Source: Flavobacterium psychrophilum (lineage in GTDB: Bacteria > Bacteroidota > Bacteroidia > Flavobacteriales > Flavobacteriaceae). Taken from it: DNA of 23,771 nucleotides. The translations under genes were made by a program, and so were the position numbers. How positions within the stretch are numbered: position 1 is the first letter of the stretch; every line of letters begins with the position of its first letter. The notes under the pieces were generated by a model, which saw only the letters and a list, made by a program, of their open reading frames with translations, had not been told where the DNA came from and did no database searches. The stretch lies in the NCBI GenBank assembly GCA_022729635.1, contig DZAU01000035.1, forward strand, positions 1 through 23,771. The letters run 5' to 3'. This document shows positions 12,809 to 20,067 of the stretch, in pieces.

Positions 12809-14638
12809 TTACTCAAAAGACTGCATCGTTACCAATTTATTATAAGTGCCATTCAGCGCAATTAGTTCCTCGTGCGTTCCTTGCTCCACAATTTCTCCTT
12901 TTTGCATGACCACAATTTTATTTGCTTTTTGAATTGTTGAAAGTCGGTGCGCAATCACAATTGAAGTCCTGTTTTGCATCATATTTTCGAGAGCGACTTG
13001 CACAAATTTTTCACTTTCAGTATCTAATGCTGAAGTAGCTTCGTCCAAAATCATTATCGGTGGGTTTTTCAAAACGGCACGTGCAATGGATAATCTTTGC
13101 TTTTGACCGCCGGAAAGTTTGTTTCCGCTGTCGCCAATGTTGGTATAAATTCCGAGTGGCAAATCTTTTACAAATTCAAAAGCATTGGCAATTTTCAAGG
13201 CTTCAATAATTTCGTCATCGGAGGCGTCTGATTTTCCTAATGAAATATTGGCTTTTATGGTGTCATTAAACAAGATACTGTCTTGCGTCACCAATCCCAT
13301 CAAACCACGAAGTGAATGTAAATTCAAATCTTTTATATTGACACAATCAATAGCTATTGCTCCATCGTTTACATCATAAAAACGTGTCAATAAATTCGCA
13401 ATTGTGCTTTTTCCGCTTCCGGATTGACCAACAAGCGCCACGGTTTGCCCTTTTTTGACTTCTAATGTAAAATCCTTTAAAACAGCGTCGTCTTCGTATT
13501 TAAAGTGGATGTTTTTGATAGAAATTTTTTCTTCAAAAGTATTTTTTTCGACAGCATTTTCTTTAGAAGTAATTTCGTTTTCAACTTCTAAAACTTCAAA
13601 AACTCTATGCGCTGCAGCCAAACCGTTTTTTACAGAATAGGAAGCTTTCGAAATTGCTTTTGCTGGTGTGAGAATGTTGTAAGCCAATGTGAGATAGACA
13701 ATAAATGCCGAGCCTTCAAGGGTCTTATCTACTAAAACTAAATTTCCGCCATACCAAAGTAAAATGGCAATGGTCGTAATTCCCATAAATTCACTCAATG
13801 GCGAGGCTAAATTATTTTTGTTTCCGATGCTGTTCGATAATTTTAATAATCTTGTTATTGAATCATTGAATCTGTTTTTGAAAGAGGTTTCGGCATTGTA
13901 GCTTTTTACCACTTTCAAACCGCTCAAACTTTCTTCAACAACCGAAATCAGAAAACCACTTTCGTTTTGGGCTTTTAATGATTTTGCTTTTAGATTTTTG
14001 CCAATTTTCGAAATGATTAAACCCGAAATCGGAATAAAAACTAAAACAAATAAAGTGAGTTTTGCACTAATGACAAACATAGTAACCAGAGCAAAAACAA
14101 TGGTTAAAGGCTCTTTTACAACAAGTTCCAGAATCGAAAAGAAAGAATTTTGAACTTCATTTACATCGCCAAGCATTCGAGCCATAACATCGCCTTTTCT
14201 TTTTTCGGAATAATAGGAAATAGGCAATTCGATTATTTTATCATACATCGTTTTTCGCAAATCGCGTAAAACGCCATTTTTGAGGTGCATAATATGGTAT
14301 GAAGCCAGATAATTGAATAAATTTTTTAATAAAAAAGTAGAAATTACCAAAATCACCACCAATAATAATGCAAATTGTGGACCGCTTTCTTTTGTTAATT
14401 CCGAAATTTGATAATACAAGAAATCTTTTCCGAAATGCATTGCGCTTCCTATTCCTTCATACACTGGAGCTTTGTCGATTACTTTGGTTTTACCAAAAAG
14501 CACTTCGAGCATTGGCAATAATGTCAGCATTGAAATAGTGCTGAACAGTGCATACAAAATATTGTAAATCACATTCCAAATGATATGGGATTGATACGGT
14601 TTTGTATAAGGAAAAAGTTTTATTAAATTTTTATCCAT
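12809..14638 (-). CDS. ABC exporter, MsbA-like half-transporter (permease-ATPase fusion)
   Basis: This 609-residue homodimeric type IV exporter sits in the inner membrane. Residues about 15-340 form the six-helix transmembrane domain, with visible hydrophobic spans at about 17-40, 88-110, 165-195, 195-212 and 285-325. The nucleotide-binding domain follows: Walker A GQSGSGKST 404-412, Q-loop TQDSILF near 451, signature LSGGQ 508-512, Walker B IMILDEATSALD 528-539 and H-loop His564. Family members flip lipid A core, phospholipids or other amphiphiles. Adjacent sugar metabolism genes fit an envelope lipid role, but the substrate is inferred. The ATG overlaps the TAA of the upstream mutase by one base (TAATG), indicating translational coupling. 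Confidence 0.95.
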   Translation of the reverse strand: MDKNLIKLFPYTKPYQSHIIWNVIYNILYALFSTISMLTLLPMLEVLFGKTKVIDKAPVYEGIGSAMHFGKDFLYYQISELTKESGPQFALLLVVILVISTFLLKNLFNYLASYHIMHLKNGVLRDLRKTMYDKIIELPISYYSEKRKGDVMARMLGDVNEVQNSFFSILELVVKEPLTIVFALVTMFVISAKLTLFVLVFIPISGLIISKIGKNLKAKSLKAQNESGFLISVVEESLSGLKVVKSYNAETSFKNRFNDSITRLLKLSNSIGNKNNLASPLSEFMGITTIAILLWYGGNLVLVDKTLEGSAFIVYLTLAYNILTPAKAISKASYSVKNGLAAAHRVFEVLEVENEITSKENAVEKNTFEEKISIKNIHFKYEDDAVLKDFTLEVKKGQTVALVGQSGSGKSTIANLLTRFYDVNDGAIAIDCVNIKDLNLHSLRGLMGLVTQDSILFNDTIKANISLGKSDASDDEIIEALKIANAFEFVKDLPLGIYTNIGDSGNKLSGGQKQRLSIARAVLKNPPIMILDEATSALDTESEKFVQVALENMMQNRTSIVIAHRLSTIQKANKIVVMQKGEIVEQGTHEELIALNGTYNKLVTMQSFE

Positions 14639-16365
14639 TAGCTCAATTGCATTGCAGCAACGATATTTTTGATTTTGTTGTTTAAAACAGTTTCCACTTC
14701 CGTGAAATTTTCTATGTTGTCTAATTTAGCATTTACACTGATGTAGAACTTGATTTTTGGTTCGGTTCCGCTTGGTCTGGCACAAATTTTAGAACCGTCT
14801 TCAGTGTAATAAATCAGTACATTCGATTTCGGAACAGATAGCAACGATTCTTCACCGGTTAGTAGGTTTTTTGCAATTGAAGAATCATAATCTTCCATCA
14901 TAATCACTCTTTGTCCGTTGATTTCTTTCAAAGGATTTTCACGTAAATCAACCATCATTTGATTAATTTGTTGCAAACCATCCATTCCTTTTTTGGTCAA
15001 TGAAATCAAGTGTTCTTTATAAAATCCGTTTTCAACATACAATTGCAATAATTCTTTATAAAGTGAACTTCCATTTGCTTTTGCTTGAGCTGCAAATTCA
15101 CAAACTAACAAAGTGGCAGCAACAGCATCTTTATCACGAACCGCATCTCCCACCATAAATCCGAAACTTTCCTCGCCACCACCAATGAATTCGAGTTCTG
15201 GAAAATCCTTAATCATTTTGGCAATCCATTTAAAACCAGTTAAGCCAATTTTACATTCAACGCCATAATTTGTCGCTAATTCCATCATCATTGGAGTGGA
15301 AACTATCGTAGAACCCACGAACTGTTTTCCATTGATTTTTCCGGCTTTTTCCCATTGTTTCAATAAAAAGGCAGTCATCAAAATCATCGTTTGATTTCCG
15401 TTCAACAAAATCATTTGTCCTTCATTATTTCGAACAGCGACACCCAAACGATCACAATCAGGATCAGTGCCAATAACAATATCAGCTTTTGTTTTTTCTG
15501 CCAATGCCAATGCCATAGTCAATGCTTCCGGCTCTTCCGGATTTGGCGATTTTACAGTAGGAAAATTTCCGTTTGGCACTCTTTGTTCTTCAACAAAATT
15601 CACATTTGAATAACCGGCTTGCGCAAAAGTATCAGGAACTAAAGTAATTGAAGTTCCGTGCAATGATGTGAAAACAATATTCAAATCTTTTTTTGCTTCG
15701 GTCGAAGTTCCAAAACCTGTATTTTTAATAGTCGATTTGATGAAAGCTTGGTCAATTTCAGTATCGATATATTCGATTAAGTTTTCGTTTGCTTCAAATT
15801 TAATTTCATTGTAATTTAGGTTTTCAATCGTATTGATAATGCCTTCATCCTGTGGAGGAACTATTTGTCCGCCATCTTCCCAATATACTTTGTAGCCGTT
15901 GTATTCAGGCGGATTGTGTGAAGCCGTAAGCACGATTCCGCATTGGCAACCTAAATATTTGAGGGCAAATGACAATTCTGGCGTTGGTCTTAAGTAGGAA
16001 AAAAGATATACTTTTATTCCGTTTGCAGAGAAAACATTGGCAACAATTTTTGCAAGAGTATCACTATTTTTTCGACAATCATAAGCAATAACTGCCTTAA
16101 TTTCTTGATTTGGAAATGATTTATGCAAATAATCTGAAAGCCCTTGCGTACTTTTTCCAAGTGTATATTTATTGATGCGATTGCTTCCTGGTCCCATAAT
16201 TCCTCGCATTCCGCCAGTTCCGAATTCTAGGTTTTTATAGAAACTTTCTTCTAAATCTTTTGGTGAAGAAGTCATTATTTCTATGATAGCTTTTTGGGTT
16301 TCATCGTCAAATGTTGGCGCAAGCCACTCATTTACTGCGTCTAAAATGTTTTTTTTGATTTCCAT
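14638..16365 (-). CDS. Phospho-sugar mutase (phosphoglucomutase/phosphomannomutase, PGM2-like)
   Basis: This alpha-D-phosphohexomutase interconverts hexose 1- and 6-phosphates in the cytoplasm through a phosphoserine intermediate. Its 575 residues match the longer PGM2-like subfamily. Four domains are marked: phosphoserine loop TASHNPPEYNGYK with Ser149; metal-binding GTDPDCDRLGV with Asp301, Asp303 and Asp305; sugar-specificity loop GGGEESFGF around 395-402; and phosphate-binding loop RPSGTEPKIKFYI near the C-terminus. GEES is compatible with glucose or mannose substrates, so the preferred sugar is not decided. It is followed with a 1-bp overlap by the ABC exporter gene. A 33-bp inverted repeat pair begins 16 bp upstream of the ATG, within what should be its promoter and leader region. 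No TAnnTTTG element was found there. Confidence 0.95.
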   Translation of the reverse strand: MEIKKNILDAVNEWLAPTFDDETQKAIIEIMTSSPKDLEESFYKNLEFGTGGMRGIMGPGSNRINKYTLGKSTQGLSDYLHKSFPNQEIKAVIAYDCRKNSDTLAKIVANVFSANGIKVYLFSYLRPTPELSFALKYLGCQCGIVLTASHNPPEYNGYKVYWEDGGQIVPPQDEGIINTIENLNYNEIKFEANENLIEYIDTEIDQAFIKSTIKNTGFGTSTEAKKDLNIVFTSLHGTSITLVPDTFAQAGYSNVNFVEEQRVPNGNFPTVKSPNPEEPEALTMALALAEKTKADIVIGTDPDCDRLGVAVRNNEGQMILLNGNQTMILMTAFLLKQWEKAGKINGKQFVGSTIVSTPMMMELATNYGVECKIGLTGFKWIAKMIKDFPELEFIGGGEESFGFMVGDAVRDKDAVAATLLVCEFAAQAKANGSSLYKELLQLYVENGFYKEHLISLTKKGMDGLQQINQMMVDLRENPLKEINGQRVIMMEDYDSSIAKNLLTGEESLLSVPKSNVLIYYTEDGSKICARPSGTEPKIKFYISVNAKLDNIENFTEVETVLNNKIKNIVAAMQLS

Positions 16366-16380
16366 TTTAATGTGTTTTTT

Positions 16381-16517
16381 ATCCTCTCCCTAACCCTCTC
16401 CAAAGGAGAGGGAATTGTTAGCGGATTTATTGTTAATTATTTTTTTTAATCTAATTTTTTTTACTACGATATTCCTGTTTCTTCTCCCTCTCCTTTGGAG
16501 AGGGTTGGGGAGAGGAT
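16381..16517. repeat. 33-bp inverted repeat pair made of self-palindromic arms
   Basis: The left arm 16381-16413 and right arm 16485-16517 are reverse complements with a single mismatch, separated by 71 bp of A/T-rich DNA. Each arm contains its own 8-bp hairpin (CCCTCTCC-AAA-GGAGAGGG) and a trailing ATCCTCTCCC motif. The structure resembles a short miniature inverted-repeat element or two head-to-head copies of a dispersed palindromic repeat. The right arm abuts and interrupts the ORF6N gene remnant. The spacer contains no gene. Confidence 0.9.
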
Positions 16518-16606
16518 TCACTAGAAAGCATTGCCACACCTTGTTCTGTAAATGCAAAAGGTAAAGAACCTCCAAAATAACTTTTAGATGGTATCACAAT
16601 TTGTGA
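16518..16606 (-). pseudogene. ORF6N-domain (phage antirepressor-like) gene remnant
   Basis: Reading the minus strand from 16606, 29 codons translate as SQIVIPSKSYFGG then SLPFAFTEQGVAMLSS. The core PFAFTEQGVAMLSS is the hallmark of ORF6N/KilA-N-type DNA-binding proteins of Bacteroidota and phages. There is no start codon, and the sequence is cut off on one side by the glycosyltransferase stop and on the other by the 33-bp repeat arm. Only a central fragment survives from a gene that would normally be about 150-300 codons. This indicates past insertion and decay of mobile or phage-related DNA between two housekeeping genes. Recognition is by motif memory, but the match is long and specific. 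Confidence 0.75.
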
Positions 16607-16610
16607 TACC
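16590..16610. repeat. 21-nt perfect palindrome directly after the GT2 stop codon
   Basis: A 10-bp stem GGTATCACAA/TTGTGATACC with a single central base immediately follows the glycosyltransferase stop codon (minus strand). It overlaps the first codons of the ORF6N remnant, so it may be a fragment boundary or an operator. There is no strong T-run after it, so it is a weak terminator at best. Confidence 0.8.
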
Positions 16611-17564
16611 CTAATTTATTTCCTTCGAAACTTTATATCTTTCCTCATTATTTTTGGTTCTCAAAATGATTTCGCCAATAAATCCTGCCAAGAATAATTG
16701 TGTGCCAATAATCATTGTGGTCAGCGAAATGTAGAACCAAGGATCATTTGTCACTAAATCATAAGGCAATTTGTGGTACAACTTATACAATTTCATAAAG
16801 CCAATAAATCCTGCCGAAAGAAACCCAATGACAAACATTATCGAACCTAAGGCTCCAAATAAGTGCATGGGTCTTTTGCCGAATTTAGTTAGAAACCATA
16901 TCGTAATTAAATCCAGAAATCCATTGACGAAACGATCCATCCCGAATTTGGTCTCGCCGTATTTTCTGGCTTGATGTTGCACTACTTTTTCGCCAATTTT
17001 GCCAAAACCAGCATTTTTTGCCAAAACCGGAATGTATCGATGCATTTCTCCCGAAACCTCCACGTTTTTTACAACCACATTTTTGTATGCTTTCAGTCCG
17101 CAATTAAAATCGTTCAATTCTACACCCGATGTTTTTCTGGCAGCCCAATTGAATAGTTTTGAAGGTAGATTTTTGGCAACGACAGAATCGTATCTTTTCT
17201 TTTTCCAGCCAGAAACCAGATCAAAATTTTGGGTTGTAATCATTTCGAATAATCCAGGAATTTCCTCGGGACTATCTTGCAAGTCAGCATCCATAGTGAT
17301 AACGACATCGCCTTGGGCTTTTGCAAAACCAGCGTGTAAAGCCTGTGATTTTCCAAAGTTTTTCATAAAACGAATGCCTTTCACGTTCGGATTTTCGGCT
17401 GCTAATTCTTCGATTATAGACCAAGAATTATCAGAACTTCCGTCATCAATAAAAATGATTTCGTAGGAATAATTGTTCGATTTCATCACCGAAATAATCC
17501 AACTATAAAGTTCTTTGAGCGATTCGTCTTCGTTGAGAAGTGGAATTAGTATAGATAAATTCAT
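16611..17564 (-). CDS. Family 2 glycosyltransferase, polyprenyl-phosphate type (DPM1/GtrB-like)
   Basis: This 317-residue GT-A fold transferase probably moves a sugar from a nucleotide donor to undecaprenyl phosphate at the cytoplasmic face of the inner membrane. The N-terminus LSILIPLLNEDESLKELY is typical, with the nucleotide-binding FIDDGSSDNSW (Asp40-Asp41) and the DXD-like MDADLQDSPEEIP (Asp92, Asp94). These are followed by LVSGWKKKRYDS and the NCGLKAYKN acceptor-loop region. Two C-terminal membrane spans, about 235-260 and 277-302, separated by a short loop, match GtrB-type enzymes. The sugar is unknown. It is 7 bp downstream of the DUF4199 gene and evidently co-transcribed with it. Confidence 0.93.
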   Translation of the reverse strand: MNLSILIPLLNEDESLKELYSWIISVMKSNNYSYEIIFIDDGSSDNSWSIIEELAAENPNVKGIRFMKNFGKSQALHAGFAKAQGDVVITMDADLQDSPEEIPGLFEMITTQNFDLVSGWKKKRYDSVVAKNLPSKLFNWAARKTSGVELNDFNCGLKAYKNVVVKNVEVSGEMHRYIPVLAKNAGFGKIGEKVVQHQARKYGETKFGMDRFVNGFLDLITIWFLTKFGKRPMHLFGALGSIMFVIGFLSAGFIGFMKLYKLYHKLPYDLVTNDPWFYISLTTMIIGTQLFLAGFIGEIILRTKNNEERYKVSKEIN

Positions 17565-17571
17565 TTATTTT

Positions 17572-18099
17572 TTATTCTTGAGTAGGTTTACTTCTAAAGA
17601 TTAAAGCCAATAATAATCCAAAAAGCGAGAAAATAACAATACTAAATACAGATCCTTTTAATAACTCAATAATGGAAAACTGATCATTTTCCTGTAATTT
17701 TTTTACTGCTTCGTTAATAGCCGATGATGGAGTGTTGAATTTTTCCAACATTTCTACAGCATATTTTATTGTCAACTCTTTGATAGATTCTTTTGCTGAA
17801 GGGTCAATAAAATTGAATAAAACAATATTGAAAGCAACAGAAATTAATACTCCGACAATAGCCGAAATAAAATAAGTTGTAAAAGCATCCTTAAATGGGA
17901 AAATCCCTTTTAATTCTTTCTTTGTTTTTGAAAGTAACACAATACCAATGATGATATAAAAAGAGATATTTAATAAACTTATCCACCAAGCGGTAAATAA
18001 TTTTAAATCTATTGAATAGATTAAAGTAGTAATTAATGCGGCTACAACGCCAGTAATTATTCCGTAGGAAATACCGTTTTTCTTTATAATCTCGTTCAT
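17572..18099 (-). CDS. DUF4199 family membrane protein
   Basis: This 175-residue integral membrane protein begins MNEIIKKNGISYGIITGVVAALITTLIYSIDLKLF. Hydrophobic spans lie at about 10-28, 34-53, 70-95 and 145-168, giving four helices, and a charged helical loop between spans 3 and 4 (EMLEKFNTPSSAINEAVKKLQ) matches the DUF4199 layout. The function is unknown. The start at 18099 is chosen because an upstream in-frame ATG at 18138 lies beyond the -7 promoter element (18127-18134) and would not be in the transcript. It heads a two-gene unit with the GT2 glycosyltransferase, so a role near lipid-linked sugar metabolism is possible but unproven. Confidence 0.85.
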   Translation of the reverse strand: MNEIIKKNGISYGIITGVVAALITTLIYSIDLKLFTAWWISLLNISFYIIIGIVLLSKTKKELKGIFPFKDAFTTYFISAIVGVLISVAFNIVLFNFIDPSAKESIKELTIKYAVEMLEKFNTPSSAINEAVKKLQENDQFSIIELLKGSVFSIVIFSLFGLLLALIFRSKPTQE

Positions 18100-18126
18100 A
18101 ATTAAGATATTTAATTTATTAATCCA

Positions 18127-18134
18127 CAAATATA
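18127..18134 (-). promoter_or_regulatory. -7 element (TATATTTG) for DUF4199-GT2
   Basis: This exact minus-strand TAnnTTTG match ends 28 bp upstream of the DUF4199 ATG at 18099. It sets the choice of start codon for that gene. Confidence 0.65.
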
Positions 18135-18200
18135 ACAATTCCCAATATATTCAGGGGCAAAAAACGTTTTTTACGATTATAAAAAAAAGTAATGTAAAGA

Positions 18201-18230
18201 TTTGATTATTGAAAAATTAGTGTAAATTTG
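18201..18230 (+). promoter_or_regulatory. Promoter and long leader of rpmE2
   Basis: TTTG at 18201-18204 and TAAATTTG at 18223-18230, with an 18-nt spacer, fit the Bacteroidota consensus. The predicted start near 18237 gives an unusually long leader of about 110 nt before the ATG at 18346. The leader is A-rich with no obvious stable hairpin. It could hold a ribosomal-protein autoregulatory element, but nothing specific is visible. Confidence 0.7.
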
Positions 18231-18345
18231 CACACTCAAAATAATTAAAAGTTTTAAACAAAAAGAGTAGTTGCATTTACACCTTTTTCTAAATAGAGAG
18301 AAAGCTTCAAAATTAAAACACTCAAAAAAATAAATAAAAATAAAG

Positions 18346-18597
18346 ATGAAAAAAGGAATTCACCCAGAAAATTACAGATTAGTTGCTTTTAAAGACATGT
18401 CAAATGAAGACGTGTTTATCACTAAATCTACCGCAGATACAAGAGAAACAATTACAGTTGACGGTGTTGAATATCCAGTTGTGAAATTGGAGATTTCTAG
18501 AACTTCTCACCCTTTTTACACAGGAAAATCTAAACTTATTGATACTGCAGGACGTATCGATAAATTTAAAACTAAATATGCAAAACACGGTAAATAA
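18346..18597 (+). CDS. rpmE2: 50S ribosomal protein L31, type B
   Basis: This large-subunit ribosomal protein lies at the intersubunit bridge. It has 83 residues: MKKGIHPENYRLVAFKDMSNEDVF, then TVDGVEYPVVKLEISRTSHPFYTGKSKLIDTAGRIDKFKTKYAKHGK, the full type B pattern. It contains no cysteine, so it lacks the zinc-binding C-x2-C site of type A L31 and belongs to the zinc-independent form. In many bacteria that form is induced under zinc limitation, but in Flavobacteria it is often the only L31, so no zinc regulation should be assumed. It is monocistronic, with a good promoter and terminator. Confidence 0.97.
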   Translation: MKKGIHPENYRLVAFKDMSNEDVFITKSTADTRETITVDGVEYPVVKLEISRTSHPFYTGKSKLIDTAGRIDKFKTKYAKHGK

Positions 18598-18621
18598 TAA
18601 TTATCTGTTTTCAAATTATAT

Positions 18622-18650
18622 AAAACTCTCCAATTTTGGGGAGTTTTTTT
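18622..18650 (+). terminator. Intrinsic terminator after rpmE2
   Basis: A 9-bp stem AAACTCTCC / GGGGAGTTT (one T-G pair) with a 6-nt loop is followed by T residues, 25 bp after the rpmE2 stop. Confidence 0.85.
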
Positions 18651-18665
18651 ATGAAATAAACTTTG

Positions 18666-18673
18666 TAACTTTG
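18666..18673 (+). promoter_or_regulatory. -7 element (TAACTTTG) for the GlmU-like gene
   Basis: This exact TAnnTTTG match lies 52 bp upstream of the ATG at 18725, after the rpmE2 terminator. It supports that ATG over the longer open frame that begins inside rpmE2. Confidence 0.5.
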
Positions 18674-18724
18674 AAATCTGTAAGTACGGATAAGTCGCGA
18701 CTTGTCCCTAACAAAAAATATACT

Positions 18725-19906
18725 ATGAATTATATACTTTTCGACGGACCAGCAAGAAATGCTTTATTACCTTTTACTTTCACACGTCCAGTTGCCGATA
18801 TTCTTGTTGGGATAATGACAATTCGTCAAAAATGGGAAATGCGTTTGGGTTCTACCACGACAACTTTAACCGAAGAATATTTGTCAGAGAAATTTCCAAT
18901 GGTCGAAATGGAGGAGAATATTATGATAAACGCTTCATTTCTTCCCAATGCTATTTTGGCTGGAATGGTCAGTAATTTAGAGTCGAATCAAGCCATTTTT
19001 AAAGGCGATGAAGTTGTCGCTTTTCATACCAGAGAAAATCAGGAAGAAGTAGATTTTGATTCTTATGAAATCATAGAATTCGAAGGCGATTGTATCAGAA
19101 TAGAACACACTTGGGATATTTTTTCGCATAACGACGCAGCAATTCGGGAAGATTTCGAACTTTTAACCCAAGACCGAAAATCACAACCAATTCCTAAAAG
19201 TGTCAATGCTATTGCAAAAGAAAATATATTTATTGAAGAAGGAGCAAAATTGGAATTTGTAACACTAAACGCCTCTTCAGGACCAATTTACATTGGAAAA
19301 AATTCAGAAATAATGGAAGGTTCCGTGATTCGTGGACCATTCGCACTTTGTGAAAATGCACAGGTAAAAATGGCTGCCAAAATTTATGGTGCAACAACTG
19401 TTGGTCCTTATTCCAGAATTGGTGGTGAAGTAAAAAATGCAGTTCTTTTTTCGTATTCCAATAAAGGACACGAGGGTTTTCTTGGAGATTCGGTTTTGGG
19501 TGAGTGGTGTAATATAGGAGCCGATACAAATACCTCTAATTTGAAAAATAATTATGACGAAGTGAAATTGTGGAGCTATGAAACCGAAGGTTTTGCAAAA
19601 ACAGGACTTCAATTTTGTGGATTAATGATGGGCGATCACAGCAAATGTGGTATCAATACAATGTTTAACACAGGAACTGTAGTAGGAGTGAGTGCCAATA
19701 TTTTTGGTTCTGGATTTCCTAGAAATTTTGTTCCCAGTTTTTCTTGGGGTGGCACTTCAGGTTTTACCACTTATATTACCAAAAAAGCTTTTGAAACCGC
19801 TCGTTTGGTGATGAGTCGCAGAAATATTGACTTCGATGAAAAAGAAGCTGCTATTTTAGAACACGTTTTTGAAGAAACCAAAAAGTGGAGGAAAGATACT
19901 GTTTAA
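18725..19906 (+). CDS. GlmU-like protein (putative sugar-nucleotidyltransferase with left-handed beta-helix)
   Basis: This 393-residue protein belongs to a Bacteroidota family annotated as GlmU-like. The N-terminal half starts NYILFDGPARNALLPFTFTRPVADILVGIMTIRQKWE. It differs from true GlmU, which has a nucleotide-binding LAAGKGTRM loop, so uridylyltransferase activity is uncertain. The C-terminal half (about 210-350) is a left-handed parallel beta-helix made of hexapeptide-type repeats (GPIYIGKNSEIMEGSVIRGPFALCENAQVK and onward), typical of acyltransferase or sugar-binding trimers. A role in UDP-GlcNAc-type nucleotide sugar supply is inferred. The longer open frame upstream of 18725 overlaps rpmE2 and is non-coding. 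The gene has its own -7 element. Confidence 0.88.
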   Translation: MNYILFDGPARNALLPFTFTRPVADILVGIMTIRQKWEMRLGSTTTTLTEEYLSEKFPMVEMEENIMINASFLPNAILAGMVSNLESNQAIFKGDEVVAFHTRENQEEVDFDSYEIIEFEGDCIRIEHTWDIFSHNDAAIREDFELLTQDRKSQPIPKSVNAIAKENIFIEEGAKLEFVTLNASSGPIYIGKNSEIMEGSVIRGPFALCENAQVKMAAKIYGATTVGPYSRIGGEVKNAVLFSYSNKGHEGFLGDSVLGEWCNIGADTNTSNLKNNYDEVKLWSYETEGFAKTGLQFCGLMMGDHSKCGINTMFNTGTVVGVSANIFGSGFPRNFVPSFSWGGTSGFTTYITKKAFETARLVMSRRNIDFDEKEAAILEHVFEETKKWRKDTV

Positions 19907-19931
19907 CTTCTAAATAGTTTTAAAAATAAAT

Positions 19932-20044
19932 AAATATCCGATAATTTTCATTATATATAATGAAAATTATCGGATATTTTATATCATTGCTATATAAAAT
20001 ATCGGATATTTTTAATAAAATTTATAAAATTATCCGATATTTTA
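19932..20044. repeat. Palindrome array (ATCCGATA / TATCGGAT) upstream of the DUF4143 ATPase gene
   Basis: Positions 19932-19979 form one perfect 48-nt palindrome (two 24-nt arms, no loop). It is followed by a second perfect 14-bp inverted repeat, arms 19995-20008 and 20031-20044. Both are built on the core ATCCGATA, so four copies in alternating orientation occur at about 19935-19942, 19969-19976, 20000-20007 and 20032-20039. The array ends 11 bp before the putative -7 element of the next gene. It looks like a multi-site operator or a mobile-element end and follows the GlmU-like gene, for which the palindrome may also act as a terminator. Confidence 0.9.
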
Positions 20045-20055
20045 GTAAATGTTGG

Positions 20056-20063
20056 TATATTTG
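20056..20063 (+). promoter_or_regulatory. -7 element (TATATTTG) directly before the DUF4143 ATPase ATG
   Basis: This exact TAnnTTTG match ends 4 bp before the ATG at 20068. Usual start-site spacing would place the RNA 5' end at or about the ATG, suggesting a leaderless or nearly leaderless mRNA, if this element is used. Confidence 0.5.
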
Positions 20064-20067
20064 TGGT

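Noticed and set aside
16390..16575. 61-codon minus-strand open frame over the inverted repeats
   Set aside because: It translates repeat arms and an off-frame of the ORF6N remnant. The peptide is proline- and arginine-rich repeat sequence with no family resemblance.
18100..18345. Structured RNA or riboswitch in the rpmE2 leader region
   Set aside because: Only divergent promoters and a weak A/T hairpin (AAAAAACGTTTTTT at 18159-18172) were seen. There is no recognisable riboswitch architecture.
18539..18724. N-terminal extension of the GlmU-like protein
   Set aside because: It overlaps rpmE2, its terminator and the GlmU-like promoter. The family N-terminus begins at MNYILFDGPARN (18725).
19960..20067. 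36-residue N-terminal extension of the DUF4143 ATPase
   Set aside because: It is translated palindrome sequence rich in Ile, Tyr and Lys, upstream of the best -7 element. The family domain starts after 20068.
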